A stretch of DNA of 64,000 nt from a bacterium 1xD42-87 (GCA_003611805.1 RAYM01000005.1:1-64000); one strand, 5' to 3'; counted from the first letter of the stretch, positions 44,510 through 52,561 are shown. The notes: generated from the sequence alone by a model not told the origin. Numbers and translations are program-made.

Positions 44510-45745
44510 TTACGTCTTCATCACCCGCATGAAATACCCGCCGCCCACCTGTCCCGCGTGCCCGCAGGCGCACAGCTCCAGAAGCTCCTTGAACAGAACC
44601 GGCAGGGCAATGGGTCTTTTGTAGGCTTCCTCATATCTGCGCTGCAGCTCCTGCGCCGGAAGCGGATTAAAATCGAGAACGGACAGGAGTTCCCCCGCAA
44701 GCCCTTCCAGAAAGACCAGGCTGCCCTGCGTCTCCTTCTTCCGCCCGCCGCCGTTGCCCGGGGACTCTTCCAGAAGTTCTCTCAAAAGCTCCTCCGGCGA
44801 GGACACAAGCCCTGCCCCCTGCCGAATCAGGCGGTTGCAGCCGCCGCTTAAAGGATCGGTGGCACGCCCCGGCAGCGCGTAGACGTCCCGCCCCTGCTCA
44901 AGCGCCATATCCACCGTAATCAGCGTGCCGCTCCTCTCCCGCGCTTCCACCACGAGCACCGCATCGCAAAAACCGCTGATAATACGGTTCCTTGGCGGAA
45001 AAAGCAGCGCTCTCGGCTCAGTTCCCGGGGGATACTCGGAACAGACCCCGCCATCGCCAATCAGCCTTTCATACAGCTCTCTATTCTCCCGCGGATAGCA
45101 GAAATCCACGCCGCATCCCAGAACACCCAGAGAATAGCCGCCTTCCTGCAGCGCGGCGCTTTGCCCGACCCCGTCGATCCCCCGCGCCATACCGCTGATC
45201 ACCTGAACGCCCGCCCTCGCGAACGCCGCCCCGAACTGCTCCGCCATATATCTGCCGTACGATGTGCAGTCCCGCGCCCCGATCAGCGCCACCGCCTTTT
45301 TTCCCTCCTGCGGCAGCTTTCCGGCACAGTAGAGCACATACGGCTTGTCCGGAATCCGTGACAGCCTCTCCGGGAACTGCGGTTCGTTCTCCGTCACGAG
45401 AAAGATGCCCCGCTCCCTCATGCGCCCGTACACGCCCGGCACGTCATATCCTCTGGTAAATTCCGACATTTGTGCCACTTTTTTCGCGTACCGCTCCGAA
45501 ACTTTCCCTGCAAGCGCGCCGGAAACAGTCATCCGGTAAATTTCCCGTGGCGTTCCGAAAGACAACAGGGAGCGCAAAAACCTTCTGCTGCCAAAACCTG
45601 CCGCCTGATACAGCCAGTGTATGTACGCCTTTTCTTCCTCCGTCGCCGCCCCCGCCGTCTCGCTCCTCTTCTTTTTTTCCACTGTCTCTTCCTCCCCCAC
45701 TCTTTCCACTGCCTCTGTCACCTTCACTGCTGACATCCCCGTCAT
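44510..45745 (-). CDS. dprA: DNA-processing protein DprA (Smf)
   Basis: DprA loads RecA on incoming single-stranded DNA during transformation. The Rossmann core shows ALIGARDCTSYGRYMAEQFG, VISGMARGIDGVGQSAALQ, GVLGCGVDFCYPRENRELYE, FPPRNRIISGFCDAVLVVEA, SGTLITVDMALEQGRDVYAL and PGRATDPLSGGCNRLI. A C-terminal winged helix follows. About 411 residues from an ATG nine bases after AAGGGA; a GTG six codons earlier is possible. The first 40 residues are a highly charged extension not typical of the family. It lies 112 bases after the comM remnant. Confidence 0.93.
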   Translation of the reverse strand: MTGMSAVKVTEAVERVGEEETVEKKKRSETAGAATEEEKAYIHWLYQAAGFGSRRFLRSLLSFGTPREIYRMTVSGALAGKVSERYAKKVAQMSEFTRGYDVPGVYGRMRERGIFLVTENEPQFPERLSRIPDKPYVLYCAGKLPQEGKKAVALIGARDCTSYGRYMAEQFGAAFARAGVQVISGMARGIDGVGQSAALQEGGYSLGVLGCGVDFCYPRENRELYERLIGDGGVCSEYPPGTEPRALLFPPRNRIISGFCDAVLVVEARERSGTLITVDMALEQGRDVYALPGRATDPLSGGCNRLIRQGAGLVSSPEELLRELLEESPGNGGGRKKETQGSLVFLEGLAGELLSVLDFNPLPAQELQRRYEEAYKRPIALPVLFKELLELCACGHAGQVGGGYFMRVMKT

Positions 45746-45857
45746 TCTTACAGTTCCCTTCACCCGTCCTCTCCCGTCTCTCCCCCACTTCTCCCTGTCT
45801 CTTTCATTACCCTCTCTTCTTCCTTGTCTCCATCGTCTCTCTCATTCCGCACCTGTC

Positions 45858-46343
45858 TCAATTCCAGTATTTGCGGTCGGACTGCCGGTAACAGATCGCC
45901 TCCGCCAGATGCATTTCCCCAATCCTGTCGCTGCCGTCCAGATCCGCAATCGTCCTTGCCACCTTCAGGATTCGGTGATAGGCTCTGGCAGAAAGCTGCA
46001 GTGCGGCAAACATCCGCTCCATATAACCAATTTCCGCCTCCCCCAGGGCACAGTAACGCCTCACGTCCCCGGCACCCATATCCGCGTTAAAATGAATCCC
46101 TGTCCCGGCAAATCTCTGTTCCTGCCTTTTTCTGGCAAGCCTCACCCGCTCCCTGACCTGCGCGCTGCTCTCCTCCTCCCTGCCGGAAGTCATATCCGAA
46201 AAAACTATGGGCATTGCCTCCACACAGATATCCATGCGGTCCAAAATCGGTCCCGATACACGGTTCAAATACCGTTTCACCTCAAAAGGCGTACAGCGGC
46301 ACCTCTCCCTATCGGGATAAAACCCACAGGGGCAGGGATTCAT
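45858..46343 (-). pseudogene. comM: comM (YifB-type Mg-chelatase-like ATPase), C-terminal fragment cut by the prophage
   Basis: Only about 161 residues of a protein normally near 500 remain. The match starts exactly at the conserved MNPCPCGFYPD segment and continues with RVSGPILDRMDICVEAMPI, NADMGAGDVRRYCALGEAE and SARAYHRILKVARTIADLDG. The residues encoded just upstream (INFVIP) do not fit the expected hydrophobic run before AMNPCPCG, so the break is the prophage junction. The N-terminal part is expected beyond position 64000. Excision would restore the gene. Confidence 0.88.
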
Positions 46344-46400
46344 CGGTATAACGAAATTGATACAATTCAACGATGCACCCCCCAATGCACCCCCTCAAAC
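46330..46400. other. Prophage attachment junction inside comM
   Basis: Homology to comM ends at the codons for MNPCP (46343 downward), and beyond it lies non-coding phage-type sequence with a tandem AATGCACCCCC-type repeat on the plus strand (about 46373-46394). The crossover is therefore near 46335-46350. Large serine recombinases use a two-base core, so no long direct repeat is expected. The exact core cannot be set without the other end. Confidence 0.6.
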
Positions 46401-46422
46401 AGCCCCTAATGAAAATTTCTCC

Positions 46423-46460
46423 ATAATAAAAGCACACCCTTTCGAGTGTGCTTTTATTAT
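46423..46460. terminator. Bidirectional terminator at the prophage end
   Basis: A perfect 15-base-pair stem ATAATAAAAGCACAC / GTGTGCTTTTATTAT with loop CCTTTCGA gives T-rich ends on both strands. It lies just after the small zinc-ribbon gene (minus strand) and before the comM remnant, insulating host and phage transcription. Confidence 0.9.
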
Positions 46461-46468
46461 GCTTTGGA

Positions 46469-46678
46469 TTAATCTGAACTGGAAGCGCCATTTTTCCCCT
46501 CTCTATCATTAGCAAGCGAATTTGCGCATGAAAAGGCTACAATCAAACTGCTTATTATTCCACCTACCTTTCCTCCCGTATTCCGCATTTTCAATTTGCA
46601 TCTTCTACAAAAAGTCTTCTCATCGATTAACAATTTCCCGCAGGATTTACATCGCCGTACTTTTTCAATCTCATTCAT
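46469..46678 (-). CDS. Small zinc-ribbon membrane protein, prophage cargo
   Basis: 69 residues from the ATG that overlaps the stop of the preceding gene (ATGAATGA), with CGGAGG upstream. The N-terminal half has a four-cysteine ribbon (CKSCGKLL ... FCRRCKLK). A hydrophobic segment (GGIISSLIVAFSCANSLA) could cross the membrane. Translationally coupled to the 358-residue cargo gene, so the two products probably work together. Function unknown. Confidence 0.7.
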   Translation of the reverse strand: MNEIEKVRRCKSCGKLLIDEKTFCRRCKLKMRNTGGKVGGIISSLIVAFSCANSLANDREGKNGASSSD

Positions 46679-47747
46679 TATCATTATCCTCCGCATCAAT
46701 ATAAAAAATATCCTTATCGTTTTGCCCCAACACAGCTTCACAAGAACTTATTGCCGCAAGCATCTCTTTGGGCTGATTTATCCAAAAATCAACATTTTCT
46801 CCATTATATGGATAGTTTTTATGTATCAGTTCTAAGGCCGTAAATTTACCATCTCCAATTTTTCTTTCTGCCAAAGTTTGCAATTGGTACTGGTACTGCC
46901 CAAGAATACGATTAACATCAGCATTTTTCCCCCTGAGATTAAGCAGGTATACTCGCAATCCAACATAACGCGGAATCATCTGCATATCTTCATTGATATA
47001 GGATAACAAGGTATCAATCGCTTTTATACTGGCAAACGGGCCTTTTTGATCTGCAAGTTCCTTCACTTGCGCAGTAATGTCAGAATACAAATCTTCCAAA
47101 CCCTGCATAAGATATGTATCAGCCTCTTTTAATAAATCCTCCTGTTCCTCCGAATCCGCTGTTGATGCCGACATAATTCTATCTCTTGCATACATGAATT
47201 TGCTGCTCAATGCTTCACGCCGGGCAAAGTCAATCATTCCCTTTACATCTCTCCCGATATCTTCAATCTGCGCTGATATTCGCTTAAGGGAAGTCTGCAT
47301 TGATAATATGGAAATATCTGATAAAACTTCTGCGGGATTAACAGCTTTTTTTAATGTAAAGAATTTAACAAGCTGCTCATTTTCATCCAAAATCGCAGGC
47401 CGTAAGTTCCCCGCTACTTCCTTTGATTCGCCCACATGGTAGATACCTTCTTTTAAACCGTCAATAACCTCTTGGCTGAAATGCGAATAATCGGCGACAA
47501 GCATACCCATTTTTGAGATATCAAATCCCCCCTTTATGGCTGCAGCAATCTGACCGAGCAACCCTCGAATATCCAGATCTACCTCCCACTCTGTTTCGGA
47601 TTTCATTTCTGCACCTATTTTCCCAATAAATACATTAAAAAAATCCGACATTTTAAGAAGATCAGCGCCTTTTCTATCCTCTTCTTCTATAAAAATATCT
47701 AAAAGTTCACACTTTCCAGTCTCAACAATTTCATTCTTCTCTGCCAT
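46671..47747 (-). CDS. Prophage cargo protein of unknown function, 358 residues
   Basis: Counted from the ATG 11 bases after AGTGAGGG (GTG six codons earlier is possible). The protein is soluble, acidic and mainly helical. A middle segment (about residues 125-210) alternates hydrophobic and charged residues like a coiled coil (ISILSMQTSLKRISAQIEDI, GRDVKGMIDFARREALSS). I recognise no family. The DNA is clearly more AT-rich than the phage late genes, and it has its own promoter region with a palindrome and a downstream coupled gene. Being next to the attachment site suggests a lysogen-expressed trait; exclusion or defence is only a guess. Confidence 0.75.
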   Translation of the reverse strand: MAEKNEIVETGKCELLDIFIEEEDRKGADLLKMSDFFNVFIGKIGAEMKSETEWEVDLDIRGLLGQIAAAIKGGFDISKMGMLVADYSHFSQEVIDGLKEGIYHVGESKEVAGNLRPAILDENEQLVKFFTLKKAVNPAEVLSDISILSMQTSLKRISAQIEDIGRDVKGMIDFARREALSSKFMYARDRIMSASTADSEEQEDLLKEADTYLMQGLEDLYSDITAQVKELADQKGPFASIKAIDTLLSYINEDMQMIPRYVGLRVYLLNLRGKNADVNRILGQYQYQLQTLAERKIGDGKFTALELIHKNYPYNGENVDFWINQPKEMLAAISSCEAVLGQNDKDIFYIDAEDNDNE

Positions 47748-47773
47748 ACTATTCAATGCCCTCACTTCTATTT

Positions 47774-47790
47774 CGTATGCTTCACATACG
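47774..47790. promoter_or_regulatory. Palindrome upstream of the 358-residue cargo gene (candidate operator)
   Basis: CGTATG (47774-47779) and CATACG (47785-47790) form a perfect inverted repeat around a five-base loop, 27 bases before the start codon. Upstream on the minus strand lie TATGATATGATTAAATT and CTGACG, a weak -10/-35 set. The palindrome would overlap the start of transcription. Confidence 0.45.
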
Positions 47791-47830
47791 CAAATTTAAT
47801 CATATCATATTTATCGTCAGATTCCCACAA

Positions 47831-47865
47831 GAAAACAAGCCGGAGACCACCAAAGCCTCCGGCTT
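47831..47865 (-). terminator. Terminator after the recombinase operon
   Basis: AAGCCGGAG and CTCCGGCTT pair around a roughly ten-base loop and are followed on the minus strand by GTTTTCTTG. It separates the recombinases from the cargo gene with its own promoter. Confidence 0.75.
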
Positions 47866-47914
47866 AACAAAAATTTTTCTTCTATATTAAATAGTAAAAT
47901 CTGTACACTTTTAG

Positions 47915-49498
47915 CTATCCGGTAACTTTCACCTCGTCCCCCACCTTGAAGGTAAAGCGGATATCGTCCTTTGTGTAGATGGTGGCATGGTCGAGCAGCG
48001 ATGTCCAAAGTTCCTCATCAAATTCCCTGCAGAATCCGTCCAGCCTTTGCAGCCCACCGATGAACCGCATATAGGTTTTCCTCTTCCCCTGTCTGTCTGA
48101 AATCTCCCCGGATGCCTTTTCGTACCCGTCCCTTGCCGCCTCATACCGGGCGACCAGTTCATTGCGGCGTCTCTGGTATTCCTCCTGGTCCATGGCTTCA
48201 GCTTTGTTTTCCGCCACAATCCTTTTTACCATTTCCGCCACCATCTTCGTCTCAGTCAGAAACCGGCTCTGCTCCACCTCCAGCTCCGTAGTGTCGCATA
48301 ATGTCCGCATCATCACCTTGGTGTTCGCTATCAGCTCATCCTTTTCCGGGATGACCGCATTGACGGCTCTCACGAAGGCATCCTTTATCTCGTCCTCGGT
48401 AAGGTGCGGCGTCCGGCATTTCTTATCGTTTTTAAACTTGCGGTTGCACTGGAAGATTACCCTGCGGTATTTGTCCTGCGAATGCCAAACCTTGGAGCCA
48501 TACCAGTTCCCGCACTCGGAACACTTTATTTTTGAGGAAAATATGCTCGTGCTGCTGTACCTTGCGTCCATATTCCTGCGCCGCTCCATTTCCTCCTGCA
48601 CCAGCTCCCATGTTTCGGGAGGGATGATTGCCTCGTGGTTCCCCTCCACATAATACTGCGGTATCTCCCCCTGGTTCTTCTTCCGCTTTTTGGTGAGGAA
48701 GTCCGCCGTGTACTGCTTCTGCAGGAGCGCGTCCCCTTTGTACTTCTCGTTGGTGAGGATGCTCTTGACGGAACTCTGGTGCCAGGTGTCCTTCCCCGCA
48801 GGGCTCTTGATGCCAAGCCCCGTCAGCTTCTTGCCGATGGCATACGGGCTCAGTCCCTGCAGGAAAAGCTGGTATATCAGCTTTACCGTTTCTGCCTGCT
48901 CCGGGTTCACTCTCAGGCTGCCGTCCTCGCCTTTCTCATATCCGAGGAAAGTGCTGTAGGCAAGGCTGCCTTTGCCGTCCGCAAACTGCTTCCGCTTGCC
49001 CCAAGTGGTGTTCTCTGAAATGCTCCTTGACTCCTCCTGCGCAAGGGAACTCATGATGGTGATGAGCAGCTCCCCCTTGGAATCCAGCGTGTAGATGTTC
49101 TCTTTTTCAAAATAAACCTCGATGCCCTTCTCCTTCAGCTTCCTCACCGTTGTTAAGGAATCCACCGTATTCCTTGCGAACCTGCTGACCGATTTCGTGA
49201 TGATAAGGTCAATCTTCCCGTCCAGGGCATCCTCAATCATCTGGTTAAAACCGTCACGCTTTTTTGTGTTCGTTGCGGAGATGCCTTCGTCCGTATACAC
49301 CCCGGCAAATTCCCAATCCTCCCGGCCGTTTATGTACCGGGTGTAATAATCGACCTGCGCCTCATAGCTTGTCGCCTGTTCCTCGGAATCCGTGGATACC
49401 CTCGCATACCCCGCTGTCTTCCGCTTTTTCGCCGCCGCAATCGACCTGGAGTCAAACCGGTTCAGCGTGGCGGGTATGGTTGTTACTTTCTTTGCCAT
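47915..49498 (-). CDS. Large serine recombinase, second of a tandem pair
   Basis: 527 residues. Catalytic serine S35 in TAGYARVSTDSEEQ, the resolvase core (WEFAGVYTDEGISATNTKKR, GKIDLIITKSVSRFARNTVD, SSLAQEESRSISENTTWGKR), the recombinase domain (KLTGLGIKSPAGKDTWHQSS, LTNEKYKGDALLQKQYTADF) and a zinc ribbon (KCSECGNWYG ... FQCN). A coiled-coil region follows (about 395-470). It carries out site-specific integration/excision. It begins 16 bases before the end of its partner gene. Confidence 0.95.
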   Translation of the reverse strand: MAKKVTTIPATLNRFDSRSIAAAKKRKTAGYARVSTDSEEQATSYEAQVDYYTRYINGREDWEFAGVYTDEGISATNTKKRDGFNQMIEDALDGKIDLIITKSVSRFARNTVDSLTTVRKLKEKGIEVYFEKENIYTLDSKGELLITIMSSLAQEESRSISENTTWGKRKQFADGKGSLAYSTFLGYEKGEDGSLRVNPEQAETVKLIYQLFLQGLSPYAIGKKLTGLGIKSPAGKDTWHQSSVKSILTNEKYKGDALLQKQYTADFLTKKRKKNQGEIPQYYVEGNHEAIIPPETWELVQEEMERRRNMDARYSSTSIFSSKIKCSECGNWYGSKVWHSQDKYRRVIFQCNRKFKNDKKCRTPHLTEDEIKDAFVRAVNAVIPEKDELIANTKVMMRTLCDTTELEVEQSRFLTETKMVAEMVKRIVAENKAEAMDQEEYQRRRNELVARYEAARDGYEKASGEISDRQGKRKTYMRFIGGLQRLDGFCREFDEELWTSLLDHATIYTKDDIRFTFKVGDEVKVTG

Positions 49499-50994
49499 TC
49501 GGCCACCTCCCCATCTGTAAAGTGAAATTCAAACCTGTCCCCGTATGCCGTCACGCCCGCAATCTCCTTCACAAAGCGGGGTTCGTAATCCTCCCGCCCC
49601 AGGACTTCCGCCGCTGCCTTTCGGAATTCATCATCCAGCAGCCTGCGGAAGGAACACCCCCGGCACACCCAAACCTTATATTTTTCCTTCTGCCCTTTCG
49701 GGCCCATCTTCCAGTAATCGCATTCCAGTTTCCTGCCGCAGCACCCGCAGGTGATTTTCTGCGAAAATGCGCTGCGGCCTCTTTGGTATGCCCGCATGAC
49801 CTCTCTTGCCTTCCCGCTTTTCATGCGGAACTCAATGCGGTCTGCATTTATGACAATCTGCTCGACTTCCCTCCGGACTGCCGCCCCGTCAAAGGCGGCA
49901 AACTCCAGTGCCTTGGTCGCCGCCTGTTCCAGCTCTGTTTCATAGATAGGCCGAAGCCCACATTCCGCTTTCCCCTTGCGCTCCCTGGTATTGCAGTTCC
50001 ATTTCTTGCCATACTTCGTAGTGCGCCTACTCACTGAGTGGCCGCACTCCCCGCATTTCACCAGTCCGGAAAAAGCCGTGAGCGTGGGGTTTTTATTGGC
50101 GGCGGCATCTGCCCGCTGCTCCCGTATGAGCTTCGCCTTTTCAAAATCCCCCTGCGGGATGAGCGGCTCGAACATACCCTCCACCATGTACATGGGCAGC
50201 TCGCCCTTATTCCTTTTCCTCGTATGCCCCTCGGAAATAAAATTCTTCTGCAGGAGCATGGAGCCCGTGTAGGACGGGTTCGTGAGGATGAACTTGATGG
50301 TGGAGTCGTCCATCGGGACGCCTTTCTGCCCTGTGACACCCCTCTTTGAAAGTTCCTTTGCAATCCCATAGGCAGATGCACCAGAAAGATACTTTGCAAA
50401 TATCTCCTTTACAACCTCGCCCTGCTCCGGTATGATCCGGTACATTTCCCCGTCCCATTCATATCCGTATGGTGCTTTATGCCCGTTCGGGATGCCCTGT
50501 TCAAACCGCTTTCGGATTCCCCACTTCACATTCTCAGAAATGCTGCGCGATTCCTCCTGTGCGAAGGACGCAAGCAGGGTAAGCAGCAGCTCGCCCTCAT
50601 CGGAGATGGAGTGGATGTTTTCCCTTTCAAAATAGACATCGATTCCAAGCTCCTTCAGGTGCCTCGTCACCGTCAGCGTGTCCACGGTATCCCTTGCAAA
50701 ACGGCTGACGGACTTTACCAGCACCATGTCAATCTTCCCGGCATCGCAGTCTGCAAGCAGCCTGTTGAAGTCGTCGCGGTGGCTTGTGTCCCTTCCGCTG
50801 ATGCCCTCATCCGCATATATGCCCGCAAACTCCCAATCAGGATTTTTTTGTATCAATCCGTTGTAATGGCTGACCTGCGCGGAAAGGGAATGGAGGAGCA
50901 TTTCCGTCTCCATCGACACCCTGGCATAAGCCGCCACCCTCTTCCTCTTTTTCAGTTCCGGCAGAACCTGCCCGATTACGCTGATTCTCGGCAT
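49483..50994 (-). CDS. Large serine recombinase, first of a tandem pair
   Basis: 503 residues from the ATG after AAGGAGGG; an upstream extension overlaps the SHOCT gene. Catalytic S27 in VAAYARVSMETE, then WEFAGIYADEGISGRDTSHR, GKIDMVLVKSVSRFARDTVD and FAQEESRSISENVKWGIRKR. The zinc ribbon VKCGECGHSVSRR is followed by a second cysteine pair set (ITCGCCGRKLECDY ... WVCRGC), an extra module absent from the partner. The C-terminus ends in FHFTDGEVAEWQRK. Confidence 0.95.
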   Translation of the reverse strand: MPRISVIGQVLPELKKRKRVAAYARVSMETEMLLHSLSAQVSHYNGLIQKNPDWEFAGIYADEGISGRDTSHRDDFNRLLADCDAGKIDMVLVKSVSRFARDTVDTLTVTRHLKELGIDVYFERENIHSISDEGELLLTLLASFAQEESRSISENVKWGIRKRFEQGIPNGHKAPYGYEWDGEMYRIIPEQGEVVKEIFAKYLSGASAYGIAKELSKRGVTGQKGVPMDDSTIKFILTNPSYTGSMLLQKNFISEGHTRKRNKGELPMYMVEGMFEPLIPQGDFEKAKLIREQRADAAANKNPTLTAFSGLVKCGECGHSVSRRTTKYGKKWNCNTRERKGKAECGLRPIYETELEQAATKALEFAAFDGAAVRREVEQIVINADRIEFRMKSGKAREVMRAYQRGRSAFSQKITCGCCGRKLECDYWKMGPKGQKEKYKVWVCRGCSFRRLLDDEFRKAAAEVLGREDYEPRFVKEIAGVTAYGDRFEFHFTDGEVAEWQRK

Positions 50995-50995
50995 A

Positions 50996-51214
50996 TCATC
51001 CCTCCTTGTCAGTGTCACATGATGCCATAGAACCAGCTTTATATCCACTCATTTCGGTCTGTAAACTAACCAAAATCGGGCGGTATTTATTGCGGAAAAT
51101 TGTATCAATCTGACCGTACTCATCTGCCGTCATCGCCCCCTGTTCCATAAGGGATTTCGCTATGTTCATGGTGGCGTGGTACATCTTTTCGTTTCGGAAC
51201 TGCTCCTCACTCAT
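50996..51214 (-). CDS. SHOCT-domain protein coupled to the recombinases
   Basis: 72 residues from the ATG overlapping the upstream stop (ATGAGTGA). The C-terminal part holds the short helical SHOCT pattern: AKSLMEQGAMTADEYGQIDT followed by FRNKYRPI. The gene is one base from the first recombinase start. SHOCT proteins are small helical partners; here a role as accessory or directionality factor for the recombinases is an inference from coupling alone. Confidence 0.7.
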   Translation of the reverse strand: MSEEQFRNEKMYHATMNIAKSLMEQGAMTADEYGQIDTIFRNKYRPILVSLQTEMSGYKAGSMASCDTDKEG

Positions 51215-51626
51215 CCGCGCCACCCCCGAACCTGTCAGCCACATAACACGCATGGCAGCAATACTTCCTGCCGACATTGCCGTAAGCCGTGAACGGCTTT
51301 TTGCAGTAAGCACACACGAATTCATAATGTGCCTTCCGCTCCACCTGTTCCGGATGACTGTTCCACCACGCATTCCTGCATTTATCGGAACAGAACCGCT
51401 TAACCTTCCGCCCCGGATTCTGTTTTACCTCTGCCCCGCAGCATGGGCAGATGCCTTTACCCCCTTCCACGAACGGTACCGCCGTATCTGCCGCCTTGTT
51501 TATCCCTTTCCTTCTGCAGAATGATTTCACTGTATTCTCCGAAAGCCCAAGTTCCTGTGCAATCCTCACATATCCGTATCCTCCGGCTTTCATTTTCTTT
51601 ATCCGCTCTTCCTGCCTGTCAGTCAT
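51207..51626 (-). CDS. HTH plus zinc-finger protein heading the recombinase operon
   Basis: 139 residues. An N-terminal sigma-region-4-like HTH (MKAGGYGYVRIAQELGLSEN, TVKSFCRRKG) is followed by CPCCG, FCSDKCRNAWW and FVCAYCKKPFTAYG...YCCHAC zinc-binding motifs. AGTGAGGAGG precedes the ATG. It resembles the small HTH/zinc-finger proteins found next to SHOCT and recombinase genes in Clostridia mobile elements. It may regulate the operon or recombination. Confidence 0.75.
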   Translation of the reverse strand: MTDRQEERIKKMKAGGYGYVRIAQELGLSENTVKSFCRRKGINKAADTAVPFVEGGKGICPCCGAEVKQNPGRKVKRFCSDKCRNAWWNSHPEQVERKAHYEFVCAYCKKPFTAYGNVGRKYCCHACYVADRFGGGADE

Positions 51627-51667
51627 GGCTGCACCTCCTCACTATACGGAGATTTGAGGGCGGTTTT

Positions 51668-51679
51668 GGATACCTATGC
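51668..51679. repeat. GGATACCTATGC box, copy 1
   Basis: This 12-base sequence recurs in inverted orientation as GCATAGGTATCC at 52568-52579. Here it lies 15 bases upstream of the -35 of the plus-strand gene at 51753 and about 40 bases upstream of the minus-strand HTH/zinc-finger gene. It may be the shared operator of this accessory region. Confidence 0.45.
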
Positions 51680-51694
51680 GCCGAAAAAAATAAG

Positions 51695-51744
51695 TTGCTA
51701 ATCTACGGATTCAGAGTTAATATGCACCACTAAGGAAAGGAGGA
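51695..51744 (+). promoter_or_regulatory. Promoter and leader of the 102-residue accessory gene (repeat copy 1)
   Basis: TTGCTA (51695-51700) and TAATAT (51718-51723) are 17 bases apart. The 35 bases from 51710 through the ribosome site GGAAAGGAGGA match 52654-52688 with only two differences, so the promoter -10, start region and ribosome site are duplicated between two different genes. Confidence 0.75.
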
Positions 51745-51752
51745 ATGCCGCT

Positions 51753-52061
51753 ATGGATAAAGATTCCGTATTGTACCAATTGATGGATCTGCGGGTAAAT
51801 ACCATCATGAACAGCATTGTAGGCGCAGATGAGGATTATCAGGAGATCCTCCGCAGGTCAGACGAATACTCCGGCCGGCTGGAGGCCATGGGGCTGCCAA
51901 AAGAGGCCATGCAGCTCATCGACCGGTATGTCAGCGAGCAGAACGCGCTCGGCGCACGGTACGGCGCACTTGCCTACCTGCTCGGCTTTTCGGACTGTAT
52001 TGAGCTGTTCCGCAGCCGCATTGACACCCATGCCTGTGCTGAAGCCATACTGAATACATAA
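51753..52061 (+). CDS. Prophage accessory protein of unknown function (possibly DUF6809-like)
   Basis: 102 residues, soluble and helical, beginning MDKDSVLYQLMDLRVNTIM and containing QLIDRYVSEQNALGARYGAL and YLLGFSDCIELF. It resembles small proteins I associate with DUF6809 in Lachnospiraceae elements, but this is from memory of the pattern. It runs against the phage late genes, with its own promoter and terminator, the hallmark of a moron gene expressed in the lysogen. Confidence 0.65.
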   Translation: MDKDSVLYQLMDLRVNTIMNSIVGADEDYQEILRRSDEYSGRLEAMGLPKEAMQLIDRYVSEQNALGARYGALAYLLGFSDCIELFRSRIDTHACAEAILNT

Positions 52062-52084
52062 ACACCCCTTCAGCATGGCAAAAT

Positions 52085-52121
52085 AATGCCCGCAGGAGCC
52101 TGGCCGGTTTCTGCGGGCATT
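52085..52121. terminator. Bidirectional terminator between two convergent accessory genes
   Basis: AATGCCCGCAG / CTGCGGGCATT forms a perfect 11-base-pair stem preceded by AAAAT. It lies between the convergent genes ending at 52061 (plus) and 52139 (minus). A similar hairpin with the same AAAATAATGCCC start occurs at 52990-53026. Confidence 0.65.
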
Positions 52122-52138
52122 GCCGTAGCTGTATGTTC

Positions 52139-52525
52139 TCAGGCTTTTCCAAAGCCTGAAAGGAACCCGCGCCCTGCGGCTTCCATGAATTCCTGTTTTT
52201 TCAGTACATAGGAATCCTGCATATCTTTGGGCATACATTTGAATATCTGCTCGTATTCCATTTCCACCATCGGTGTCCCTTTGGCATAGTCCAGAAGCTG
52301 CGAATCCATCCATTCTTCCCACAGATCATCAAATAGCGTCCCGGCATCCAGGAACGTAAATACATTATCGAACCCCCATGGTGGCTTGTAATACTGTAAT
52401 TTCACAAACCCGAACCGCCCTGCGTCCAGCACCACAAGGTCCTCATCCGCAAGCGCCTCCCGGAATGCCTCCGCCACCTTCCTGCATTTCTCCCGTTCCT
52501 CATCTGAAATAAAACTCTCCTGCAT
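52139..52525 (-). CDS. Prophage accessory protein of unknown function, 128 residues
   Basis: Started at the ATG nine bases after AAGGAGG; the frame is open 12 codons further up without a site. An acidic, soluble protein starting MQESFISDEEREKCRKVAEA, with FGFVKLQYYKPPWGFDNVFT and FDDLWEEWMDSQLLDYAKGT. I recognise no family. It has its own promoter (52562-52590) with a GGATACCTATGC box inside the spacer, suggesting repression. Confidence 0.65.
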   Translation of the reverse strand: MQESFISDEEREKCRKVAEAFREALADEDLVVLDAGRFGFVKLQYYKPPWGFDNVFTFLDAGTLFDDLWEEWMDSQLLDYAKGTPMVEMEYEQIFKCMPKDMQDSYVLKKQEFMEAAGRGFLSGFGKA

Positions 52526-52561
52526 CCTGCTCCACCTCCTTCCCAGCTCTCGGCATCTCAT

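Noticed and set aside
51048-51373. Longer version of the SHOCT gene starting at 51373
   Set aside because: The extra part lies in the coding sequence of the HTH/zinc-finger gene in another frame; the ATG overlapping its stop is the coupled start.
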